Below, in pieces: positions 1 through 10,796 of a stretch of 24,316 nt of DNA. This DNA comes from Blastocladiella britannica. Its lineage: Eukaryota > Blastocladiomycota > Blastocladiomycetes > Blastocladiales > Blastocladiaceae. The translations under genes and the position numbers were made by a program. The stretch lies in assembly GCA_025349905.2 (NCBI GenBank), contig MU624782.1:1-24316 (forward strand). Direction: 5' to 3'. Under the pieces are notes generated by a model. The model had not been told where the DNA came from. It saw only the letters and a list, made by a program, of their open reading frames with translations, and searched no databases. Each line of letters begins with the position of its first letter. Position 1 is the stretch's first letter.

Positions 1-328
1 TAGGCGCCTGGAACATGTCGTGCGCTGGTCGGACGCTCAGTAGCCAATCGAGGACGCGCGCGTGGCCGGCCTCGGCTGCACCAGAGGCAATACGAGTAAT
101 GTCTCGGTCCGACAGCGGGCCTTTCAATAGCTTTAACTCGCCAATGTGCCCCGCAGAGCCGAGATCGTGCACGTCGACGAGTCGGTGGAGGACGTGGCGG
201 TGCGTGTCCGGTAAATCGAAGCGCGGCAGGACCCGCATCAGCTCAAGTCCGGCCGCGAGCGTGTGCTCGGTATCCCCTGCCTGCAGCAGTATATCGTCGA
301 CGATGGTGGCAATGTCCAGGACTGTCAT
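1..328 (-). CDS. Ankyrin-like repeat protein, N-terminal fragment
   Basis: The frame is open from the ATG at 328-326 to the window edge with no stop, giving about 109 residues of a protein that continues off the left side. It starts MTVLDIATIVDDIL and later carries the helix-turn-helix stretch EAGHARVLDWLLS. That resembles the degenerate ankyrin-like repeats (G-H-x-x-V-L-D-W) of the large protein families I associate with Blastocladiomycota. No catalytic motif is visible. The likely role is a protein-protein interaction scaffold, but this is family inference only. The gene is divergent from RRS1 with 144 bp between start codons, so they share a promoter region. The start is supported because it is the first ATG and lies directly after an A-rich TCAAAA-repeat leader. 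Confidence 0.6.
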   Translation of the reverse strand, partial: MTVLDIATIVDDILLQAGDTEHTLAAGLELMRVLPRFDLPDTHRHVLHRLVDVHDLGSAGHIGELKLLKGPLSDRDITRIASGAAEAGHARVLDWLLSVRPAHDMFQAP

Positions 329-350
329 TTTTTGATTTTGATTTTGATTG
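328..350. repeat. TTTTGA short tandem repeat
   Basis: About three and a half copies of TTTTGA on the + strand lie directly before the minus-strand start codon, so the ankyrin-like gene would have a TCAAAA-rich 5' leader. A shorter copy of the same motif occurs at about 1622-1637, after RRS1. It is probably a simple-sequence leader element; no function is claimed. Confidence 0.4.
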
Positions 351-472
351 AAGAAGAGCTGACTTGTGTGATGGGTCACTCAGACCTCGGCGACGGTGCG
401 CGTGATCAAAGGCTACAGTTTCGGATTTTTTTTTCCATTTGAATACTTTCCACACATACGAAATTCATAAGA

Positions 473-1595
473 ATGGAGGTGACATCGACCCTGAAGGCCG
501 CCAAATCGCAGCAGTACGGTTTATGAATTGCTGTTAGTTGTCGCCACCAAATTTGCTCACATACCTTTATTTTCAGCAAGCCCGTGACGGTGGAGCGCCT
601 TGCGCCCCCGACGCTCGACCTTGGACACATGGCCATTTTCGACGGCAATGCCGTGACCGAGGGCAAGACTGGCGCGTGCGTTAACTCTTTTTTTTCTTCA
701 TGCAGACTCGGACGGCATTCATAAAATCGCAAACAGAGATCTCGAATCGTACTTGACGTCCATCACACGCGACTCGACGCAGCTGCTGTACAATGCGCTG
801 TTTTCGCTGCCAACCACGTCCAACTCTGACGGCGTGTTTGTTCCGCTGCCGATGCCGGACCTGATTTGCCCGCGCGAGAAGCCGTTGCCCAAAGCGGCGG
901 CGACGACCAAGTGGCAGCAGTTTGCCAAGGAGAAGGGCATTCAGAAGCGCAAGACGTCACGTATGGAGTACGACGAGGCCACGGGCGAGTACCGGCCGCG
1001 GTGGGGCTACGGGTCGGCCAAGAACGATGCGGCCGCCGACTGGCTGCTTCCGGTGCCCGACAACTCGGACCCGTACGAGGACCAGTACGCCAAGCGCCGC
1101 GACGAGAAGAACGAGCGCGTGGAGAAGAACGCCAAGCAGCAGCGCCGGAACGCCGCCGTCGCCGACGCCGAGTCCCGCGGAATCGATCCTCGTGCAGCAC
1201 GTAAGGCCGAGCTGGACGCTAAACTGCGCGCGTCCAAGCAGGCCACCGCGTCGCGCGGCGTGTTTGACCGCAAGATCTCGGGTGACGTCAAGCCCAAGGG
1301 CGTGCGTCGCCAGTTTGCGCCTGCTACCGGCGGCGAGGCCAACGAGCGCGAGGTGGCCGCGGAGCTCGCGGATAAGGTCATTCGTAAGCATGTGGATGTC
1401 GGCGCCAACAAGGATATCAAGGTCCAGAAGGCGACCGGTATGCTGCAGCGCGCCGAGGAGCGCGTCCACCGGGCCGAGAAGCGGAGGTTTGGCGACTCGG
1501 GCAGCGGCGGTCGTGGCGGCCGCGGTGGAGGCCGTGGCGGCAGTCGTGGCGGTCGCGGTGGTGGTCGCGGTGGCAAGCGTCCCCGCACACAGTAA
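473..1595 (+). CDS. RRS1: Ribosome biogenesis regulator RRS1
   Basis: Proposed exons are 473-513, 577-675 and 737-1595, giving 332 residues. The family signature is strong. KPVTVE and DLGHMAIFD lie in the N-terminal part, followed by TRDSTQLL, then PREKPLPK, KWQQFAKEKGI, RWGYG and the DPYEDQYAKR region. RRS1 is an essential nucleolar factor that, with Rpf2, brings the 5S RNP into the pre-60S ribosome. The C-terminus is a Gly-Arg (RGG) tail instead of the Lys/Arg tails I know from the family. Intron 1 (GTACGG...CAG) is fixed by joining to the conserved KPVTVE segment. For intron 2, the acceptor at 704-705 fits no donor in frame, so the acceptor at 735-736 was chosen; that junction is less certain. 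An AATAAA lies at 1610-1615. Confidence 0.9.
1498..1590 (+). repeat. RGG/GAR low-complexity segment in RRS1
   Basis: GGC/GGT/CGT-rich imperfect triplet repeats encode about 30 residues of Gly and Arg with an RGGxRGG pattern, followed by a basic KRPRTQ end. Such tails bind RNA and are targets of arginine methylation in nucleolar proteins such as fibrillarin. The repetition also makes all overlapping frames look open. Confidence 0.75.
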
Positions 1596-1766
1596 CCTTA
1601 CTTTATATAAATAAATCTTATCTTTTGATTTTGATTCAACGAGAAGAAGCAGATGGGTTGAGGTGGAGAAGGGGAGAACCAGAGTAAAAAGGAAGACTAG
1701 GGAGGGAAAAAGTGAGTGCAAAGGCCCCGCGGCGGAGCCGACAGTTGGGGCTGAAAAAGGCGTAAA

Positions 1767-3462
1767 CTATTTTTTGGACCTGAGATCCAAGAAGTGAGAG
1801 TCAGGCTCATGGTGGAAGAAATGAGAGACAAACGAACCGGTACTTGCGTGCTGGCCGATCCGTGGGGGACTCGGATCCAGTTGTCGCGACGCCATCGCTC
1901 GACTTCTTGCGCTGGTGGTCGTCATCATCATCATTGTCGCCATCATTCATGACGTCGTCGTCATCGTCATCCTCCTCGTCGTCCGACCGATTGTCCTCGG
2001 CGCCGCTGCCACGAGCAACCTTCACAATGACGCGGATAATGAGGTACAGCCAGAGGACCAACAACACTTGCAGAGCCGAGAGCAGCGTCAAAAAGAACCA
2101 GTATGCGGTAGTGCACATGTAATGCCCGCGCTCGGGCGCATACACCATCGACAGTCGCTCCGGCAGCTCGTGGTACACCGACCACAGGATGTGCAGGTAC
2201 ACGTAGTGGCGCGAGTACAGCCAGACGCCAACAAAGAACGCGAAGGTTGCGTCGCAGAGCTTGCGCCATCGCACATAGTTGAAGCACTTGGCCGAGGACA
2301 AGAAAATATCGCCCACGTCCATGGTCGCCAACACCGCGCATCCGATCCGCGTGAAATTGGTGCAGTACGACGACACTACCAGAGCAATGGTGACCACGTG
2401 GTGCGTGAGCATTTGGTGGTGGTCCTTGCGCGGTTTTTCAATGTGGATCACAAACAGCTGCTGGATCCAAAATGACAGTTGCATCAGGTAGTATGCCTTG
2501 AATGGCCCCGTCAAGTACTCGTGTGGGTATTCTATAAGTTTTTTTACATATTAAGAATTGGATCCTTCATTAAAATTGAGATTTGACGTACGCTCCCAGA
2601 AAGCAGCCGTGTTCATCCAAAATGGACTATTGTAGGCAAAGTACTGCACAGCAACGGAAAAGTACGCGTTAGTACTGCTGCAAAAACAGTACAAAAAGAA
2701 AAGGTATACCATGCCAGTAGCCCATGAGAGGGAATAGTAGACAACTAGCCAACCTTGCTCGCCAAACCGATCCAGCAATTTCGAGGGGCACTTGCATGCG
2801 CGCGCAAATGGCTTGAGAATGCCGCCAATGACTGCGGCACGAGCAAACGTCCATGCCACGACCCCAAGCGCAACAAACGCCGCATCCAATGAGCCCTTTC
2901 CGTAAAGAGAGGTGTGGGGTGGGGGATCCGAGCGGATCCCGGGCGAAATGGCCGACATGGGGACGGCGGCTGCATCAGCTGGGGACAGCTGGTAAGAAGG
3001 GAGTAAAAACGGGCGAAGATATGGGGCCGAGATTGGAAACAGCGATCCAATGGCGCAGGTTGTGAGCACGAGGAGCGGCAGATCTGTAATTTTCATGGGG
3101 GGTGAGTTCACATCAAACTCAGTTTTATTTCTGGATTGAAGAAGCCGCGAGCGGTGGCGCCTCCCCTCTTTTTTTTTATAACTCTGGGACGTACAGAGTT
3201 GGTTGTCGCGGTACACGCGCATGATGGGGTACGGCTGCCAATGGGGATGCGCGGGCGATCGCAGGCGCTGCGCCGACTCGTGCGTGGACGACGTTGGGGA
3301 TCCGGATGGCGATGCGGGGTCAAGTCCTCGCCATGTCGAGCCGGGGTTGCTGTTGGTGTTTGGCGGGGTCGGGCTCTGGGTGGGGCTGGGTGTGGGGGAG
3401 GCCGAACGCGACGGAGATGGAAAGCGGCGGCGTGCCGCAGGAGCTACAGAGATGCGTTGCAT
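1767..3462 (-). CDS. LAG1: Ceramide synthase, Lag1/Lac1 family (TLC domain)
   Basis: Proposed exons are 3462-3195, 3083-2710, 2643-2592, 2531-1844 and 1779-1767, about 464 residues. It makes ceramide by acylating sphingoid bases with acyl-CoA in the ER membrane. The Lag motif is clear: EKPRKDHHQ, then a His pair at about residues 275-276 in HHVVTIALV, NFTRIG, and TMDVGDIF with two conserved Asp. Upstream are RFGEQGWLVVYYSLSW and NSPFWMNTAAFW, whose order fixes introns 2 and 3. The N-terminus is Pro/Ser-rich, and an Asp-rich cytosolic tail follows the last membrane segment. Intron 1 (3084-3194, 111 nt) is in frame and stop-free, so it may be retained. Without the last intron, translation would stop at 1807 instead. 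It is divergent from RBX1 and convergent with RRS1. Confidence 0.9.
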
Positions 3463-3845
3463 ATCTTGGATGATGGGAGGTCTAATATATGGTGGGAAGA
3501 GCTCGAATTAAAGTCCGTTTGAAGCAGGAGAGAGCTCGCGAGTGTGTGCCTGAGTGTTCCGATTTTTTTTAGAGCAAAGTCGATCCGACGGATCGCAAGC
3601 GGGTGGAGGCAAATCACTAGCGGAAAAATAGACAAAAGTTTATAATGGTGGCGACGAGCACATCTTTGAATCCTCCCCAGTTAATATTTTACTCATGGAG
3701 GTGTCCTTGGGCGTGATTGTGGTGGAGCCTTAGGATGTGTGCGTCCGTACTCAAGGCGAGTCAGTTCATGACGATTCTCTCTCAATTTTTTTCAAGTCTA
3801 ACGCTGACACACCAAACCTCAAATTAAAAAAAGAAATAATTAACA
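3463..3845. promoter_or_regulatory. Divergent intergenic region LAG1/RBX1
   Basis: This 383-bp stretch holds no convincing gene. It separates the divergent starts of the ceramide synthase and RBX1. A T-run lies at about 3562-3569, and an A-rich leader comes directly before the RBX1 start codon. Core promoter elements could not be assigned with confidence. Confidence 0.45.
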
Positions 3846-4368
<523 letters not shown>

Positions 4369-4566
4369 AATACTGTCCTTGCAATATACATATTCTTTTT
4401 CAGCTGTTGAATGGTATGCCAGGCATCGTTATGATGGCCGAATGAAAAAAGTTGTTGTGTCACTTCCCCGCCACACTCGACAAAAGCAAAAAGGAGAGTC
4501 GAAGGAAAGCGCCAGCGCCATTCGCCCCCCTCCTTGAAGCGAATAGAAATAAATTCAGTAAAGGAA

Positions 4567-6472
4567 ATGACCGTGCACGTCGATCAGTCAGACACGGAGG
4601 ACGCGTGGCCAACCCACTCGCGCCGCCGGTCGGCGATACTCTCTCTCGCCAAACACGCCGAGCGCGACCCCAACCCCAAAACCATGCCCGACGACCCCGA
4701 CCGCCCCGTCCCCACGTCCCTGGACGCCTACCTGGCCCCTTACACGCACTTGGTCTCGCTGGCCGAGCACCCGAGCCCTGGCCGTACCGACCGCGTGCTG
4801 ATTGCCGCCAAGGACTTCGCTGTTCGTTATTCTTCATAAAAAATATTTGGCTCCATCAGTCTCAATCTCACAAAAAAATGAACAGGTCGGCGAGGTGGTC
4901 TTTTCGGAACCCGCACTGCTCGACTCGGCCCACCAGATTGCCCAGGAATTCCTGCCCGTCCCGTTCGCCAAATGCCACATTGCCCCCGACTTCCAGCGCC
5001 TGCTGTTCGAGTACATTGCCCGGGCCGTGTACTCGCCCGGTCTACCGGTGTCCGTGATGCTGGAACTGGTGCGCGAGAATCTATCGACCGACGGCATGAC
5101 GTCGTCCCTGGCGGCACGGGTCTCCACGGCCCGGATTGCGCAGTACACGGCCGGGGTCAAGGTCTTCCGCGACACAGTCAAGAAACGGCTGGCGCGGCGC
5201 GCATCCGTGGCCATGACGGGCGCGTTCCCGACCCAGGACACGCTGCTGAAACTGCTGTACGCGATCGAAACCAACGTGCACAGCACCGACTTGCCCACCG
5301 CGCACCCGCAGGCCGCCGACGAAGACCACTTGACCGTGGGATTGCTGGCGTCGTTGCCCGACCACGCGTGCCGCCCAAACACCGTGCTGTCGTTCTTCCC
5401 GCCCGTGCCGCCGACCGTCGACGATTCCGACGGCGAGATCGACCCGAGCGCTCAAACGCACTTGCTATTTACGGCGGTGCGGCCGATCGCGCAGGGACAG
5501 GTCATTGCAATCGCGTACCAGGAAAACTCGTGGATGCCGACCCAGCAGCGCCGCGCCGAGCTCGCGCGACGCGGGTTCGCGTGTAACTGCCCCATGTGCG
5601 CAGGACCCGACCGCGACTTTGCCCGCGCCGTCGTGTGTCCGCACTGCCCCGGGGGTATTGCTTTGCCGTCTCCGATGGGTCCTGCTAGTGGTGACGATGC
5701 CGAGGTGGCCGAAGAGCTGGAAGACGAGTATGAGGACAAGGATGAAGAGGGTGGTCTGCCGCCGGTGCAAGTGACGTTCCCGACCCCCGTCGGAGACGAG
5801 TTTGCCGATGCGCCCGTGGTGTGCACGCAGTGCGGCCAGACCGCAACCACCGAGTCGGCGTTAGCCGCAGCCGAAACGCGGCTGCACGAAGACCCCGACG
5901 CGCGGCTCGACGTACTTGGGCGACTGCTGGACCTAGTCTCGCACCACGTCCCCGCGTCCACCGAAGAGCAGCTGACGGCCGCGCACCTGGTCCCCATTAT
6001 CGTGCAAGATGCGGCGCACGACGCCAAGCTAGCGGCGCTGCTGACGATTGATGGCCGCGCGTGCCTGTCGGTGGCCCATTTCTTGGTGTACGACATGGTG
6101 CGCACGGTGCTGTTCCACGACTCGGACGCAATTGACCGCACCATGCACTTGCCCGCGGTGCTGTACCTGGTTGCGTGCAACTACGCGGCGATTCCGCTCG
6201 CGGACCGCGACGTCAAAGTGAACGCCGCTTGGATGGCCGACGAGACTGCATGGACAAAAGCCATTGCTTGGTGCGGCGACGTCGCGCATAACCTCGAGTG
6301 GCTGATGAAGGTCGGCCGCGCCCGGAACAATATGGCCATCACCCAGTGGGCATCGGATCGCGGCATGGAGACTGCCGCGGCCATGGGCATTGCGGGCAAG
6401 ACCAGTGGGATTGAGGACGGGTTCATCAATGTCTTTTCCCGTCCGCGCGAGAGCGTCGTCTTTTTCAATTAA
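4567..6472 (+). CDS. SET-domain protein, SMYD-like (no MYND finger)
   Basis: Exons 4567-4821 and 4886-6472 give 613 residues. It is a probable lysine methyltransferase. The SET domain starts at about residue 78 with the pattern AAKDFAVGEVVFSEP, typical of SMYD proteins. The substrate/cofactor core is DHACRPN (about residues 244-250), a variant of the usual NHSCxPN, followed by GQVIAIAYQ with the active-site Tyr candidate near residue 296. The post-SET Cys cluster CNCPMC (about 318-323) is followed by two CxxC pairs, CPHC and CTQC, separated by an Asp/Glu-rich linker. No MYND zinc finger is seen in the usual insertion site. The C-terminal half looks helical, as in SMYD proteins. The start is the first in-frame ATG after RBX1. 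Confidence 0.8.
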
Positions 6473-6582
6473 AATGCTTTTTTTTTTTATTTACTTCGGA
6501 TGTGGATTGGAGTGTGTCTTTTTTGCAAATAGTGCCATGGGATGAGATGGATTTAAGTTGGTGGGGGGAGTAAAGTGAGGCA

Positions 6583-7860
6583 TCAAGCGCCGAGCATCGA
6601 GCACGTCCAGTTGGGCGGGAGCGCGCGCGTGATCCACGCATTGTTGATGCACTGGTCGTATGAGGTGGGCGCTGTGCCAACGCACCGGACCGTGAACTGG
6701 ACGCACCCACTGGCGGAAGGAGCAGCCGTCACCACAGCAGGCACTGCCGAACTGGTGATGGTCGGATCCGCGACCTTCTTGTGCTTGCGCTTGTTGCCGT
6801 TGTTGGTGTTACTGGGATCCGCGGCAGCGATCGGCGTGTCTTGCTGCTCGGGTGCGACCGGTGCAGCCGTGGTAGCCGGTGCAGCGGGGACATTGGGCAC
6901 AGCGGGAGCCTCAGGAACAGGTGCAGCGGGAGCTTCAGGAGCAGGTGCAGCTGGAACAGCAGGAGCATCTGGAGCTGGAACAGAGGCCATGGACGTGCCG
7001 CCAGCGCCCGACACGGTGACGACCGGGCGTTTGGCAAACGCCTCGCTCATGTCCGGACTGCTCGCCGACGCAAATTCGGGGAACGTCAACGCCGATCCGG
7101 GCAGATCGGCCACCAGCAGTTGCGGACCCGTCAGCGACCCAGACGGGCCCGATCCGCCCGTGACTTGAATGTCGGCGCAGTTCATGTAATACTCGCGGTT
7201 TCCTATATAATTCGTGAGGTGATGAGGTGACTTGAAAGAATGTAGAAAAAAAAAGAAAAAAAGCGTACCAATGGCATTGATCCAGCTCCAGGCAAATGTA
7301 GCGGGACCGGACGGAGCGGTGGCGGGAATCGTGACTTGGGTCGTGTACCCGCCGCCCGAGCGCAGGCACTCGCGAATCACTGTGTCCACAACCACAAACG
7401 TCTTGTCGTTGTCGTACGAAAGAGCAAACTGATTTGTGTTGTAGATGATGGGAAAATCAGGATAGTTTGTTGAGAATGGGAAAAAACCTCCTATGGTCAA
7501 TCAATCCATACCTGGCAATGACCGCCGCCATGGACGGCCGATCCATCAAACGAGACGGAAATGCTTGATCCGGCAGCCACAGTCAGAGTGGGTTTTTGGG
7601 CCGGGTATCCCTGTGAAATTGATGTTGTTTGTTGACATTTTCACTCTTCACACGATAAAATTTTTGAAATGTACCTTGCAAGGATAGGCACCAAGCGGTG
7701 CAGTGTAACTGTAGTCGATCTGGCCGCCCGCGCCTGGGTTAGTCTTGTATTGGCGCGGGGCGGGGTGGGACATGGCCATGTGGGCGTCTGCGACCGGCGC
7801 AGAAGCGAGTAATGCGAGTGCAATGATGGTAGTAGTTAGGAGGAGAGTGTGTGCGATCAT
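6583..7860 (-). CDS. Secreted AA11-like lytic polysaccharide monooxygenase
   Basis: Exons 7860-7675, 7610-7512, 7428-7269 and 7202-6583 give 354 residues. A signal peptide of about 26 residues ends in PVADA, so the mature protein starts with His27 (HMAMSHPAPRQY), the first half of a copper histidine brace. The second His is His89 in GSAVHGGGHCQ, and NREYYMNCAD supplies the axial Tyr (about Tyr154). This order matches family AA11, whose members oxidise chitin. A Pro/Ala/Glu-rich linker (roughly residues 200-280) leads to a C-terminal module with four Cys (about 315, 322, 333, 349). Its pattern resembles small chitin-binding modules such as CBM19 or X278. Substrate is inferred, not shown. Its start faces the 3' end of the OPT gene on the same strand, so it has its own promoter. 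Confidence 0.85.
6865..6985 (-). repeat. Pro/Ala-rich linker repeats in the LPMO
   Basis: Imperfect GGAGC(A/T)/GGTGCAG repeats encode PAAP, PEAP and PVPE units. This is a typical flexible, probably O-glycosylated linker between a catalytic and a binding module. Confidence 0.6.
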
Positions 7861-8081
7861 TGCTTTATTTATTGGCGAGTAAGTAGTGGAAGTAAGGGAG
7901 GATGAGGTTGTTGATGTCGAAAGAGCGACAACCATTTCTGTGAATGGGAAGTCAACAAAAAAAAAACGGAAATGGGAAACAACCAAATAGACTCCCATGC
8001 CTGATCGAGTCCAAAAAGTAAAGAAACCATCTAAAACAAATCCATTGAAAGACAAAACAAGAAGAAAAAAAAAACGAGACT

Positions 8082-10378
8082 TTAAAAGGAAGCATCGCCC
8101 CAGTTGCAGAAATCACCGACCGATCCGTAAATGGTCGTGTCGGGCTCCTCGGCGGACGTGTTGAGCAGCCAGTCCGGGAACGAAATGCCATTGTCGACGA
8201 GTGCCAGAGTCGCAATCAGAGTAGTGACGGCCGCGCCGACATCCAGCGCGCACGCCAGCACGTAGTTGTAGCGCTTCCACCAGCCGGTGGCGAAACGGTA
8301 GATGAAGAACTGGAAAATGGTCGCGACCACAAAGCCCGAGAACATGTACGACTGGTTCGAGGCCGGGTTACCCGCCTGGTACAGCAGCGCCGGGTTGATG
8401 AGGCGCCACGGGATGTACGACTCGCCAAAGACGATCTGGCAGCCCTTGAGCACGGCCGGGGTCAGGAAGCCAACAATCAGGCCCGAGATGATGATGGGCG
8501 AGTACACCGAGTCGAAAAAGAACCGCTTGGGACCGACCGCACCCCAGATCAGCGATGCGTTGAAGAAAATGTTGTAGTTGTAGCCGTTCCAGGCGGCACC
8601 GGGACCCGACTGCACCATCTCCTGCACCCAGGTGCGGTGCTGCTCCGACGAGAACCACATGCGCGCCGTCAGCAGCGACATGGCCGCCGCCACCAGCTGC
8701 GCAAAGATTTGTGTGATGTACATGTGGCGCGGGTTGATCTTGAGGTAGTGGCCGAGCTTGAGGTCCTGCAGCAGGATCAGGCACTGCAGCGACACGGTGA
8801 CACCAAGCGTCTTGAACGCCATCATCTGGACGGGGTCGCCGGGCGAAATCAGACCAATGATAAACTCGGAAATCACGTTCATATAGAGCGAGACACCGGA
8901 CGTGGCGAGAATGACGGCGATGGGGATGGTCGACAGGATCGACACGAGCGTGGCCAGGAGCGTGAAATAGAACGGCATCTTCATCTCGGTGACCAGGAAC
9001 ACCGCCGTGGTGAGCACCAGCGTGATCAAAAAGAAGCCGTAGTACCAGGTGTCGGGCACCTCGGGGTAGTTCTTGTCCATGATCTGGCAGTGAATGTCGG
9101 TCTCGTCGGCGTGCGACAGCCCGCGGAAGCGCTGCACAATGTCCTTGCCGTACCAGAAGACGCACTGGCCGACGGCGGCCGAGAACGTGGCCATCGAGCC
9201 CCAGTACGAGAAGGCAAACATGGGCGACATGTACAGCGGCTTGACGGCACTGTAGAGGCTCTCATCCAGCTTGTGGGTGGTGGGGTCCACGAGCGCACCA
9301 GCCGCGACCTTCTTGCCGGTCTGCGCCGAGTACAGCTTGGTGGAGTTGAGCGCGTACTTGATGTTGTCGGGGATGCCGAACCAGTTGTTCTTCCACGCCA
9401 GCGGCGTCAGAATCCACATGAAGATCACGTACGACATGAACACGTTGCACGCGGCCCAGTAGGGCGACGACATGTTGAGGCCGCCGCTGACGGTCCAGTC
9501 GAGAGACAGCGAGAGCATGCCGACACCCGACTTGGGGGACCCGAGCTGCTGCAGGACGGTGGCCGAGTTGGGGGAGAGCAGGCACAGAAGCGGCACGTAA
9601 GCGAGCTGTCCAGCAACGAATCCGGGGAGCCACTGCCAGCAGAACATGCCGACGAAACCGATAAAGAACATGGCCATGCCGGAAATGTGCTTCTTGCCGT
9701 CGTCCTGGGTGGCCTCGGTCTTGACCGAGTGGAACGACGTGTACATGGCCACCTGCGGAAGGACACCGGGCCAGACCATGTGCGACGGGCGAATGAGGAA
9801 CTTGCGGCAGACACCGGCGATACCGAAACCGAGCACCGACGAGCCAATCAGGAAGATGAGGCCCCAGAACCATCCAATGTCGAAGCCGTAGAACAGTTCC
9901 TGGACAATCAGGTTATCGATACCGTAGACGCCCGCAGCGCCGGTCGAGGCCCAGATGCCGATGAGCGCGTGCTCCTTGATCGAGAACGGTCCCGGGTTGA
10001 GGTTGATCCCGGCAATGCTAGTGCTGGGCAGAACCTTGGCGAGGAACTGGCCCATCGGGTACGCAAACATGATCGCAATGTACGCGGTGATGCTTTTTTC
10101 ATTTTTTCATTTTTATCAGTTTTTTGTTGACTCGTCAAAAAAAAGGATGGAGCGTACGCAAAGGGGTTACCACGGATCGAAAAGAGGGTATTGATGAACG
10201 AGAGGACGCAGTTAAAGATGAGGCCGAGGACGATCACACGGAACGTGAGCGACGGGGTCGAGGGATCGTCGGAGCGGGGCACGAGCTCCTGCACGATCTG
10301 CTCGAAATCGTTGTCGATCACAAAGGACGACTCTTCCTTGTTTTCGCCAAGGGCAGTGGGGTTTTCTTTTTCAGTCAT
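8082..10378 (-). CDS. OPT-family oligopeptide transporter
   Basis: Exons 10378-10158 and 10092-8082 give 743 residues, the usual size for the family. It is a proton-coupled plasma-membrane importer of small peptides (or glutathione/metal chelates). After an acidic cytosolic N-terminus, RGNPFA begins the membrane part. Family hallmarks follow: NLNPGPFSIKEH, LSLSLDW, and the pair EFIIGLISPGDP with FKTLGVT. After these come DLKLGHYLKINPRHMY and a final hydrophobic half ending CNWGD. About 14-16 membrane segments can be counted. The single intron (10093-10157) has donor GTACGC and an acceptor AAAAAG; splicing joins NPFA to ITAYIAIMFAYP, which fits the family. It is divergent from CSN4 across a 630-bp region. 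Peptide use would suit a saprotrophic or parasitic lifestyle. Confidence 0.93.
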
Positions 10379-10585
10379 TGTTGGCTGTTATGCTGCTGTC
10401 TAAAGTGTGCAGATGAGTTATGACATTGAGGGGAATGGTTTCGCTCGACCCTCTTTAAAGCAGAGATCTTGTTGCACTGGTCCGCTGCTGCCAGGTACAT
10501 TGAGCATCGTACATAGAGCATCATTTTCCATACCACGAAATTAATTGCCGCGACGCACAGGTAGTTTCAGCCTGCATGGCGGAAA

Positions 10586-10612
10586 TGCGCAGCCTGCGCA
10601 GCCTGCGCACTC
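10586..10612. repeat. 9-bp tandem repeat TGCGCAGCC
   Basis: Two perfect copies of TGCGCAGCC (10586-10594, 10595-10603) are followed by a third that diverges at its end (TGCGCACTC). Each copy contains the palindrome TGCGCA. It lies in the OPT/CSN4 promoter region and could be a clustered transcription-factor site. Confidence 0.7.
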
Positions 10613-10764
10613 CAAATTTTGTTTCAAGTCCGATTCTTGTTGTTCTTTTTGATTTTCTTTCTTCTTCTGCAGGGTCTGCTACGTTTTTGTCTGCGTATTG
10701 ACGCATACCTGCTCCATATTCCCCGCTCAATTAATTTAATTGTAACATTTCCACGGGATCGTCT

Positions 10765-10796
10765 GACGCGTATGACGCGTATGACGCGTATGACGG
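10765..10796. repeat. 9-bp tandem repeat GACGCGTAT with three ACGCGT boxes
   Basis: Three perfect copies of GACGCGTAT (10765-10773, 10774-10782, 10783-10791) are followed by a partial copy GACGG. Each copy contains ACGCGT, which is identical to the MluI cell-cycle box bound by MBF in yeasts. Whether MBF acts here is unknown; the match is to sequence only. Confidence 0.7.

Noticed and set aside
676..705. RRS1 intron 2 ending at the AG at 704-705
   Set aside because: It looks like a good acceptor after a T-run, but it would need a phase-1 donor and none exists in this exon; the intron would also be about 30 nt.
957..1721. A 254-codon minus-strand frame across RRS1
   Set aside because: It is a mirror of the RRS1 coding sequence and RGG repeats; no conserved motif, and it runs through the RRS1 3' region.
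8637..10130. A 497-codon open frame on the + strand opposite the OPT gene
   Set aside because: It is antisense to strongly conserved OPT coding sequence, has no family resemblance, and its composition (Arg/His/Val/Asp-rich) is what a GC-rich gene gives on the opposite strand.
10586..10796. The 9-bp arrays as a CRISPR-like array
   Set aside because: Units are 9 bp with no spacers and the genome is eukaryotic; they are simple tandem repeats.
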